Positions 23,112 through 32,739 of a stretch of DNA of 64,000 bases are shown here, one piece after another (within the stretch, counting starts at the first letter, position 1; every line of letters starts with the position of its first letter). The position numbers were made by a program, and so were the translations under genes. A model generated the notes under the pieces. That model saw only the letters and a list, made by a program, of their open reading frames with translations, did not search any database and was not told the DNA's origin. Where the stretch lies: NCBI GenBank assembly GCA_025175895.1, contig CM045991.1, positions 91,127,174 through 91,191,173 of the forward strand, given 5' to 3'. The stretch comes from Wurfbainia villosa. Lineage: Eukaryota > Streptophyta > Magnoliopsida > Zingiberales > Zingiberaceae.

Positions 23112-24607
23112 TGTTGGAGATTTGACGCCGCCAGAGGGGGTGAATAGCGTTGACCGCTCAGTAGATGGAATCTGCTCGCGATCGCTCTACAAAACTCGTA
23201 TAATGCAGCGAATAGAAATAATAAAAGCAATAACGAAAAGATACAATCACGAACACAAGGATATAACGTGGTTCGGAACTGAACGGTTCCTACTCCACGG
23301 ATCGAGCTCTAAAGAGCCCTAGTGATGCACATGCACTCACTAATCACAAAGACTCCTTCTCGACATAAGTCGGAGGTGGAGAAACCTCGCATACAGCACA
23401 TAATAATAAACTAAGTAGATACAAGCAAATACAATGAGATACAATGCAATATAAGTAAAGAAAAAGCTTTACAAATGCCTTTTGATTGCTTGCTTGTTGA
23501 TCGCTTGAACCGTGGTTGAAGACCCTGATTTGCAGCAGCAAATCGCCTCAAAAACGTCCAAGAAATCACTACTAAAAACCCTCCCGTCGAGCTCCTTTTA
23601 TCCTTGCGCGCGACCTGGATTTCCGCCCATCACGATCGCTATAAGTCACAATGATCGATGCCAGCTGTCATGAGACAACGACTGATCCACGCCGAAAAAC
23701 TCCATCGATTGCCAATATCGCACGATCGCTAACACCGTAGTCGACCGCCTCGGCCACGGAGCAGCTCGACACTGATCGGGCAATGATCGCTACCAACGAG
23801 CAATGATTGCCGTGGCATTTTCAGCCCTGTCCGGGCAAATAACTCAAGTCGACTCACGACAGTCGAACCGGCCATAATGCCAGTCGACTTCCAACCTCAA
23901 GAATGAGGTTTTAACCCAAGTATGGTGCCCCCATACTTGCTAGACCACTCTTAGCCTAGACCTAAGCCTTCTAGCCACCTCCATCAGCATCACGCCTCTC
24001 GGATCCCTCCAAGTTATCCATGACTTGTTCATCTATCGCGCTAGCCTCCAGGTGCTTCCCTCGGCTATTGTCTTGCTAACGGTGTCTACACCGCCAAGGC
24101 ACATTGGACTTACGCCGCCAAGACTCCGCTTGGACTTTACGCTGCCAATATCAAACCCCTTGGACTTCCCAAATGCCCTTGCCAACCCATGTTGGACTTT
24201 CCATGCCATGACCCATGCTTGGACTTCTCATTTGCCAAGACCCATGCTTGGACTTCTCATGCCAAGTACTCAAGACTTGGACTTTCCCAAATGCCAAGTG
24301 TCCCACTTGGACTTTCCATGCCAAGTACCCATGACTTGGACTTTACCTTGCCAAGACCCATGCTTGGACTTTCCAAAATCACATGGTCAACCCTAGTCAA
24401 CCATTAAGGTCTTCCTCGAGTCAAACTCGAGTCCGGTCAAACATGACCCGGGTCGATTGCTCCAACAATCTCCCCAACATATTAACCGACATTAATGTCA
24501 AACATCAATGCCAAACCACTTTGTCAAATCCCTTTGTCAAATATCAAAACATCACTCGAGTCAAACTCGAGCCTGGTCAATCGTGACCTGGGTTGATTGC
24601 ACCAACA
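23112..24607 (-). repeat. A2 5' LTR
   Basis: Direct-repeat partner of 17956-19446, TG...CA ends. The flanks 23900-24600 are almost identical to 18740-19440, while 23575-23880 is strongly diverged from the matching part. Confidence 0.9.
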
Positions 24608-24612
24608 CACTT

Positions 24613-25383
24613 TACATGCTCGAGACAGAGGAGCATGAAGCACTCAATTTTTTTTTCAGAGTCCCGTGTGGGAAACTCATTATCGAGTGATTTCCTGAAT
24701 TGGAAAATCGCTGCATCCCCCAAGTGGGAAACAGTATTCCATCGTGATTTTCACTCGGCGAGAAGAATCAAGCGCGTAGCGCTTAAGCACTAGGTGCTCG
24801 GCATCATAGCAGGCGCACAATGCCCGAGAACAGAAGCTGCTCAAGCAACGATTGTACTCGATCTGTGCATGATCAAGAAAATTTCTACTCGGGCGCAGCA
24901 CGAAGGATGCTCGGGCACTGAGAATAGGTGCTTGGTGTGACGGGAAACTGCGATGCGCATAGTCTCCCATTCTGCTCGGGTGACGCAATGCACGAGCTGA
25001 GTGTCCGGACTCCGTGGCAGTCGGACGACAGATCAGGAGAGAGCTCGAGCATGGGAATGCATGACGCTTATACTCAAGCAAGAAACATGCTTGGACAATG
25101 CGGATGTGTGCTCGGGCATGGTGCTCGGCACACTCAATCGGGCGGTAGAAGCACAGTGCTGCCGTGAGAAAGTTGTGCACTTGGGCTTTGTGCTCAGCGC
25201 GATAAGAAACTCACTACGTATGAGAAGCATTCATCCTCGGGGGCTTTGTGCTCGGACAACACTATTGGTGCTCGACATAGCGAGTAGCTCTCGGTGCTTC
25301 TGCTCGGTCAAGAGGCACTCATGCTCAGGTTGTTCAGTACTCAACACTTGGGTTGTGTGCTCGGGCTTGGACTAAGAAGCTTG
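24613..25383 (+). mobile_element. Element C internal region, part 2
   Basis: Continuation of element C after A2, interrupted at 25384 by A3. Very rich in 'gctcggg' and similar words (24900-25370), the same motif seen at 53440-54205. The minus frame 24680-25180 (166 aa) is Cys/His/Arg/Ser-rich without domain similarity and I do not accept it as a gene. Confidence 0.5.
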
Positions 25384-25492
25384 TGTTGGTGCAATCGGCT
25401 CAGATCACAATTTATCAGACTCGAGTGGGATGTGAGTAGGGTTTTGATGTTTGACAATATAGTTTGACCATATGATTGTGGATGATTGAGAT
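25384..25492 (+). repeat. A3 5' LTR, first part
   Basis: Starts TGTTGGTGCAATCGGCTCAG, the family A LTR start, followed by 'gttttgatgtttgac'. It breaks at the edge of element B and resumes at 51694. The reassembled order matches the first ~200 bp of the A1 LTR, including the internal second copy of the start ('gattgttggaacaatc'). Confidence 0.8.
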
Positions 25493-25617
25493 TGTAGGAT
25501 CGAGAAACGCTAGAGGGGGTGAATAACGTTCGAAAAACTTTCTTTTCTTCGAGTTAAAACCCAAGTATGCAGTGGAATAATAAAACATAAAACACAAAGA
25601 GACAAATTTATTTTTAC

Positions 25618-26371
25618 TTAGGCTACGTTTGGTATGTCGTAATCTGCCTTGTAATGTAATCCAGATTACATTACAAGGTAGATTTCTTTGTTTGTTATTG
25701 TCTTAGAGCTGTAATGTAATGTAATCTGGATTACAAAAGGCACTAAAGTTTTGTAATCTGGATTACAAACCAAAACCTATGTAATCCAGATTACATTACA
25801 AGCTTCCAATTTGCATGCAATAAATTACATTTGCATGCATGCAAATGTGATTTATTGCATGCATGCAAATGTGATTTATTGCATGCATCGGCCGATAACC
25901 GGCCGATCGGTCGGCCGCAGCCGTAGCGGCCGATCGGCAGCCGTACGGCCGGCGATCGATCGACGGCGGTAATGGCGGCCGTCGCGATCGGTGGTGGCCG
26001 GCGGCCCGATCGTCGAGCGGCCCAGCGGTGGATCGGCGGGTGATCGGTCGGCGATCGGCGTGGCCGTCGTCGGCGATCGATTCGGCCGGCGACGATCGTC
26101 GGTCGATCGTCGGCGACGATCGATCGCTAGTTGGCCGCCGTCATCGTCGTCGTTGACTACGTCATCGTCGTCGATCCATTTCTATCGTCTTTGTAATGGA
26201 CACCAAACAAAAGAATGTAATGACCTTTGTAATCCAAGATTACATACAATTTGTATCCAAACATAGTAATGTAATCAAGATTACATTGCATTACATTACA
26301 ACTTGGATTACATTACAACTTGGATTACATTACAACTTGGATTACATTACGCCCTACCAAATGCAGCCTTA
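25618..26371. mobile_element. Tourist-like (PIF/Harbinger) MITE
   Basis: 25621-26368 with inverted ends GGCTACGTTTGGTA / complement GGCTGCATTTGGTA and TTA duplicated on both sides (25618-25620, 26369-26371). The second B LTR shows the site without insertion (around 50742). Subterminal palindromes 'gtaatgtaatccagattac' and a 20-bp tandem repeat at 26283-26350 mark the arms. No transposase. The core 25880-26180 is an unusual GC-rich, CpG-rich segment. Confidence 0.85.
25880..26180. repeat. GC-rich CGATCG/CGGCCG island in the MITE
   Basis: Dense in CGATCG, GGCCG and GTCGTC words between AT-rich arms. It opens a 91-aa plus frame (25991-26266) made of Arg/Ser/Gly, probably a composition effect. 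It may be captured host DNA or an expanded simple repeat. Confidence 0.6.
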
Positions 26372-27336
26372 GTTCATAACCAACCGGTTGCTAGTCCAAG
26401 GCCCCGCGATCCTTGATCGCTTCCAATGGGTAATTTACTAAAAAGTCTCTTTCTCGTTGGAGGTCAGAGACAAAGGAAAGGTACAAAGAATGTAGAGAAT
26501 GAGGTAACACTACTACCCCTCCTCTTAGCAATTTAAAAGCACAAAGAACAAGATAAATATTAACTAAACAAAGCACTACTGACTTAAGTGGATGAGTTAT
26601 TGAAGCACGGTCCGTGTAATGATGTTGTTCCGTAATGGAGAGCACTTGGACCGATGGAGCAATTAGGAAGCCTTTCTAGTTGATAAAAATGAGTGATTTG
26701 CCTCTCATTTTATAGCCTTTTGAACCCTACCTTGTTGAGATCCAGATCTGGGTCAAACATTCACATCACCCCTCCTTTGGTGGATCTTATCTTGACTATC
26801 CTCGAAGTGATCAGCTTGCCTAGCAGTCGACTGATGTCATACAACAGCCGATTGATGGTAGTCCAGTCAATTGTCATTTTCCTTCAGTTAACTAATAGCT
26901 TGATAACTCACCTGCAACACATGGTTAGTACAAGAATCTTTATTGATAGTTAATTCGACGGTCATGTATCGTCCGATCTCGACTTAGACCTTCCTCCGGA
27001 AGTCCTAGTTGGATCGTCACCTATGGTCATCCCTGTACGGAGGGCACATCCTTGCCACCACCCCACACCCGGAGCTTGCCTTTAGTACTTCTGACCTGTC
27101 ACTTAGCTTCCGATCTCTTGACCACCGAGGTTCCTCGACTCCCTGAGGTTCTCCTGGTGTCACCCGACCATAAAGGTTTCTTGTCTCGAGATTCTCCTAG
27201 CGTCGTCGAACTTAGCAAAGCCTAATACATTACCTGCACACTCAACACAACATATGAGATAACAAGATTACTTAACTTTGAATCTTTGACATCATCAAAA
27301 TCTATGTTCGATTATCTAGTACCCTGCACCAACAAT

Positions 27337-28327
27337 CTCTCCCTTTTTGGTTTATGACAAACCAATTCAAAGTTAAAGAAATAGTAAGCATTAAACAAGT
27401 ATTTTTCAGAACCTCCCCCTTAATCCTAGGTGAGTTTTGAAAAACTAAGTTCGGTGAATTTTTCAAACATTTTCTCCCCCTTTTCCATATATCAAAAATG
27501 GTTTTATGAGAGTTGCATTCTTAAAGTTAATGTGTTAATCGTATATGTAAAAGAAAATAAACTTTAATAACTTTTTGAAAGAGAATTATCAAGTCAAATG
27601 ATAGAAGAAAGAAATACAAGCATGTCCCCTTTTTATAAAATAATAATTTTAACATAACTCATCTAATAAGAATGTTTAACTCTGTTTGACTCAATTGATA
27701 TAACATAATCAATAAGTCTTGATTAGAGTTGGTTATTTTGAAAAATTATACTCCATGATTTATATTGATGCACTTGTTCTACATCTGGAATCAAGAGTAA
27801 GGTCCTAATATCTCACGCCTATCTACGTGGCTCAGTACACAATCACATTTAACATATGTGTTGTGAGATGGTTGGCTCCTTAAAACTATAAGTTCATGCT
27901 TTCTAAGGTAAGTCCTAATCTAATTCCATATAGTACAAAAAAAAAGAAATAGATAATAGGAAAAAATGAGTCCTACTCTACTACGCACATTCCTAATCTT
28001 CGTCTAAACAAACTGAATTCAGCTTCAGGTAATGGTTTGGTAAAAATGTCTGCAAGGTTTGATTTTGATTCTACGTATTCAAGTTTTACATTCCCATTAG
28101 CTATATGTTCTCTCATAAAATGGTGTTTTACTTCTATGTGTTTAGTTCTAGAATGATATATAGGATTTTTTAGTTAAGTTAATTGAGCTAATGTTATCAA
28201 TCATGATTTTAGTATTACTAAAGTTTAGTTGGAAGTATTTTAAAGTGTACTTCATTCAAAGAAGTTGAGCTACACACTCACCCATGGTTATGTATTCGGC
28301 TTCGGTAGTAGACAAAGCAATACGATA
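27337..28327 (-). other. B region between RNase H and the 3' LTR
   Basis: About 1 kb with no conserved frame. Some Sireviruses carry an envelope-like or other ORF here. I see none. Confidence 0.5.
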
Positions 28328-29359
28328 TTATTTTCTACTACACCAGCTGACTAAACTTGATCTTAGGAGTTGACAGCAACCACTTGTACTCTTCCTATCG
28401 AGTTTATTACTTGGATAATCTAAGTTAGAGTAGCTGATTAGTTCGAACTCACTTGACCTAGGGTACCAGATTCCTACATTTTGTGTTCCTTTTAAGTATC
28501 TAAAGATTCTTTTAACTAAGGTTAGGTGCGATTCTTTGGCACAAGCCTGAAATCTTGCACATATACTTACTGCAAAGAGTATATCAAGTCGGCTTGCAGT
28601 TAAGTACAGAAGACTACCTATTGCACTCCTATAGTATTTTAAATCTATGAGTTTTTTTTCTAAGTCTTCTCCAATATTTACATTGGTTGCCATAGGTGTA
28701 CTAATTTCTTTAGCATTTTGCATACAAAATTTACTAATTAATTCCTTAGCGTATTTATGTTGATGCATGTAGATTTCTTCTCTTGTTTGTTTTATTTATA
28801 ATCCTAAGAAGAAAGTGAGTTTACCTACTAAACTCATTTCAAACTCACTTTCCATTAAAGTAATGAATTCATTTAGTAGTGTTGTGTTTATTGTTCTAAA
28901 AATTATATCATCTACATAGTTTTGTGCTATAAAAATTTCTTTTCTTATAGTTTTTACAAATAAAATTGGGTCAACTACTCCTTGATTGAATCCTTTAGAC
29001 TTAAGATAGATGAATAACCTCTTATACCAAGCTCTAGGTGCTTGCTTTAATCCATATAAGACTTTTCTAAGTTTAAGCACACGATTAGGTTGGTCTAAGC
29101 TTTCAAATCCTGGTGGTTGGCTAACATAGACTTCCTCTTTGATAAATCCATTTAGAAATGCTGACTTGACATCCATTTGAAATAATTTAAATTCTCGATA
29201 TGCAGCATAGGCTAATAGCATTCTAATTGATTCAAGTCTAGCTACTAGTGCATATGTTTCATCACAATCCAATCCCTCTACTTGACTAAACTCTTTAGCT
29301 ACTAACCTAGCTTTGTTCCTTATAACTTCACCTTTGTCATTAAGTTTATTCTGAAACAC
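28328..29359 (-). pseudogene. B pol: reverse transcriptase and RNase H
   Basis: One minus frame interrupted by a TAA at 28793-28795 (in place of a Gln codon, GL*IKQ). Upstream part, 187 aa: copia RT with KARLVAKEFSQVEGLD, FQMDVKSAFLNG, LYGLKQAPRAWY and the catalytic YVDD (28907-28918). Downstream part, 146 aa: KELISKFCMQNAKEISTPM, IGSLLYLTASRLDI and the RNase H start (ISYSNLDYPSNKLDRKSTSG), where the canonical first Asp is present as a D/N-altered context. RT copies the element RNA inside cytoplasmic particles and RNase H removes the RNA strand. The gene cannot give a full polyprotein because of the stop and of a frame change upstream. Confidence 0.85.
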
Positions 29360-30960
29360 CCACCTTGTTTCAATGATTGTTTTTCCTTTAGGTGGGGGTA
29401 CTAATTCTCAAACTTGACTCCTAATGAATTGAGCTAACTCTTCTTGCATAGCAATAATCCAATCTTGGTCAAGAAGAGCTTGCTCTATGGTTTTGGGTTC
29501 GATTTTAGATATAAGTGAGATTTGACTTAGATTCCTATAGGATGCTCTAGTTCGAACCCCTAAATTTGGATCACCTATCACTTGGTCAATTGGATGATTA
29601 GCTTTAGTCTAGATTGATTTGGATTAAGGTTTAAACTAGATTCATTTTGGGGGTTAGGTTCAAGTCTAACTTCATTTTCATTGTTCAATTTAATATTTAC
29701 TTCAGGTTTAGTAGACTTGTTTCCTTCATCAAATACTACATTAATTGTTTCTTCAATTTTTAAGGTTTCATTATTATATACCCTATAGGCTTTACTAGAG
29801 GTTGAATATCCTAGAAATGTGCTGGTAATTATTTTAGGGGTAAATTTCCCTAAGTAGTCTTTTGTATTTAGTATGTGTATCATACATCCAAAGACTCTAA
29901 AGTACTTAATGTTAGGTAACTTTTCGTAGTAAATTTCATAGGAATTTTTTTGGTATCGTTTAATTATTAAAGTTCTATTTTGAACATAGCAGGCAGTATT
30001 GACTGCTTCTGCCCAAAACCTATTAAGTATATTATATTCGTTTAGCATGGTCCTAGTAGTTTCTTGTAGGATTCTATTTTTCTGTTCAACTAACCCATTT
30101 TTGTTGAGGGGTCCTAGGGCAAGAGAATTCATGGTGGTATCCATTTTGATTAAAAAATCGGTAAACTTATGACTCTCGAATTCTCCACCACGATCACTTC
30201 TAATTCTTTTAATCCTTAGGTTCTTTTCATTTTCTATTAGTTTACATAAATTAGTAAATTGATCTAAGATTTCATTTTTTATGTTTTAAGAATTTTACCC
30301 AAGTGAACCTAGAGTAGTCATCTACTTTTACTAAGTAATATTGACACCCATTTAGTGACTTGGCTCCATGTGAGTCAAATAGGTCTAAGTGTAGGAGCTC
30401 CAGGACATTTTTAGTTCTTTCTTGATTAATTAGTTTATGTGAAGCCCTAATTTGTTTTCCTTGTTGACAAACATTACATATCTTATTTTCTAGGATACCT
30501 AGTTTAGGTAGACCTCTAATTAAACCCTTACGACTTATTTCATGTATAAGTCTTGGATGGGAGTGGTCGAGTTATCGGTGCCACAACCATAATTCCTCTT
30601 GCTGTGTCATTAGACACTTGGTTAAGGAGTCAGGTAGATATATTGTGTAAATGTTATTATTCCTAATTCCCTTAAGTATAGTTTTTGAACAATCATTATT
30701 CTTAATTAAACATTCATTTGGCAAAAATATAATTTTATAACTATTATCACATAATTGACTAATACTTAAAAGATTAAACTCGAAATTTTCAACAAATAAT
30801 ACTTAGCGTATTATGAAGTTAGAGTTTAGCTCAATATCCCCTGATCCGATGATTTTGAGCTTTCCATTGTTTTCGAAGGCTACCGATTATTGGCTTTTGA
30901 ATTTGAGCTTCGTAAACTTCAGTCGGTCTCCGGTCATATGTCGGGAGAATCCACTGTCCA
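29360..30960 (-). pseudogene. B pol: protease and integrase
   Basis: Begins at a DSG protease triad (30950-30958, DSGFSRHMTGDRLK). A GAG-pre-integrase segment follows (LWLWHR..LDHSHPRL, near 30560-30600), then the zinc-binding end (CNVCQQGKQIRASHKL) and the integrase core with DLFDSHGAKSLNG and VDDYSRFTWV. The 188-aa frame 29578-30144 carries the later core (LVEQKNRILQETTRTML, FWAEAVNTACYVQNR, RVFGCMIHI, FLGYSTSSKAYRVYN). Stops, for example after KLKFKSQ and IIR, and frameshifts break it. The protease cuts the polyprotein and the integrase inserts the cDNA in the nucleus. In minus direction it lies between gag (beyond the A1 insertion) and RT. Confidence 0.8.
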
Positions 30961-31099
30961 ACATCCATTGATCCTATAGGTATAGTAGTTGGATCGAATA
31001 TTGGAATTTTAAAATAAGTTAGAAATTTTTAACCTAAGATTTATCTCACCCTTTCTACATGATCAACCATGTTATCATTAGATGTTTTTGTGAGATGAC

Positions 31100-32673
31100 T
31101 GTTGGTGCAATTGGCCCAGGTCACGATTGACTGGACTCGAGTTTGAATCGAGAGATATTTTGATATTTGACATCGATGTTTGATATTGATTTTGATAATA
31201 TTTTGGGGAGATTGTTGGCACAATCGACCCGGATCATGATTGACCGGACTCGAGTTTGACTTGAGGGGGATTTTGATGGTTGACTGGAGTTGACCATGTC
31301 ATGGAAAGTCCAAGTCTTGAGTACTTGGCATGTAAAGTCCAACATGGGTTGACAAGTGAAAGTCCAAGTCTTGAGTACTTGGCATTTGGAAAGTCCAAGG
31401 GGTTGATATTGGCGGCGTAAAGTCCAAGCGGGAGTCTTGGCAGCATAAGTCCAATGGTTGGCGGCGTAAAGTCCAAGCGGAGTCTTGGCAGCGTAAGTCC
31501 AATGGTTGGTGGCGTAAAGTCCAAGCGGAGTCTTGACAGTGTAAGTCCAATGTGCCTTGACGATGTAGACACCGTTAGCATGACATAGCCGATGGAAGCA
31601 CCTGAACGCTAGCGTATGGATGAACAAGTCATGGATGACTTGGAAGGATCCGATAGGCGCAAAGCTGACGGAGGTGGTTAGAAGGCTTAGGTCTAGGCTA
31701 CGAGTGATCTAGCAAGTATGGGGGCACCATACTTGGGTTAAACCTCATGTTTGAGGTTAAAACCTCATGTTTGAGGTGTATCAGTCGACTGGTATCATGT
31801 GGCAGTCGACTGGTGTGAGTTAACTAGGGTTTGACTGTGGGGAGTGCCCTAGCAGTCGACTACCAGAGGTGGGCAGTCGATTGATTGGCCAAGCAATCTA
31901 CTGATCTTGTGATCAGTTTACTGGTGCTTGGTATTTCGGGCACAGAATGGAGTCTGACTCGACTGCTGGGGTTAGCAGTCGAGTGAAGGCTCGATCAGTC
32001 GACTGATGGACACGATCAGTCCACTGATGTCCTATCCGTTGGATTTTTTCAGCGTGGATTGCACCGTTATCTCACAGCAACAGTGTCATCAGTCGACTGA
32101 TGGTCTTGATCAGTCGACTGATGGTCTCGATCAGTCGACTGATAGGCGATTTCTAGCCCAGACAACATCTTTAAATGGAGCTCGTGGAAGAGGTTTAGAG
32201 TAGCGATTTCTTAAGCATTGTTGAGGCAATTTGCCGGTGCAAATCAGAGTCTTCAACCACGATTCAAGCAATCAAAGATCAAGCAATCAAGTTCACATTT
32301 GTAAAGGTTTTTCTTACTTGTATTTGTGTAGCTTACTTGTATTTACTTGTATTTTATTCTTATTGTTGTAAGAATATTTGTACTAGGTTTCTCCACCTCT
32401 GGATTGTTCTGAGAAGGAGTTATTTGTGATTAGTGGTTGCGTGTGCATCACTAGAGCTCTTTAGAGCTCGATCCGTGGAGTAGGAACCATTCGGTTCCGA
32501 ACCATGTTACATACTTGTGTATTGGTGTATTTGTGTTTGCTTTCACTTTCGTTATTTCTATTATTTCTATTTCTGTTATGCTAACGAAGATTGTAGAGAC
32601 AAGCCCGAACGAATTCCATCGACGTATCGAAATGAGCTATTCACCCCCTCTAGCGGTCAACGAATCTTCTACA
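31100..32673 (+). repeat. A1 5' LTR
   Basis: TGTTGGTGCAAT...TCTTCTACA. It contains the 'taagtccaa' minirepeats (31380-31560), the palindrome array (31781-32142), 'ttctccacctctgg' near 32390 and the U5-like end 'tattcaccccctctagcgg'. Confidence 0.92.
31781..32142. promoter_or_regulatory. LTR palindrome array, core CAGTCGACTG
   Basis: Exact or near copies of TCAGTCGACTGA at 31781, 31803, 31852, 31873, 31995, 32090, 32110 and 32130, several spaced 20 bp apart. Short palindrome arrays in the cis-regulatory half of LTRs are a known Sirevirus trait and have been linked to host methylation. Here the role is inferred from position only. Confidence 0.7.
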
Positions 32674-32675
32674 AT

Positions 32676-32687
32676 TGGTATCAGAGC
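32676..32687 (+). other. A1 primer binding site
   Basis: TGGTATCAGAGC, two bases after the LTR end, matches initiator tRNA-Met. Confidence 0.9.
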
Positions 32688-32739
32688 TAGGAGCTCTTCT
32701 ACGGACTAACCGCCGGGAGAAAACCGCTAGAGGAAGAAG

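Larger units (their letters stand above)
17951..24612 (-). mobile_element. A2: gag-only Sirevirus-like LTR retrotransposon
   Basis: Complete element 17956-24607 (6652 bp) flanked by the target duplication CACTT (17951-17955, 24608-24612). The LTRs are about 1.49 kb, a primer site is next to the right LTR and a purine tract next to the left LTR, so the element reads on the minus strand. The internal 3.7 kb holds only a gag-like frame and about 1.9 kb of non-coding DNA. No protease, integrase or RT motif was found on either strand. It is collinear with A1 and has nearly the same net size. Confidence 0.9.
25493..27336 (-). repeat. B 3' LTR, containing a MITE
   Basis: TG...CA ends, about 1.09 kb without the MITE. 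The complement of 27337-27355 ('aaaaagggagagat') is the adjacent polypurine tract. Homologous to 50617-51693 and to the solo LTR at 32817-33882. CAGTCGACTG-type sites lie near 26823. Confidence 0.85.

Noticed and set aside
24680..25180. 166-aa minus frame
   Set aside because: Arises from 'gctcggg'-rich repetitive DNA; no domain, no start context.
32006..32203. Frame with repeated STDGLDQ
   Set aside because: Direct translation of the 20-bp palindrome units in the A1 LTR.
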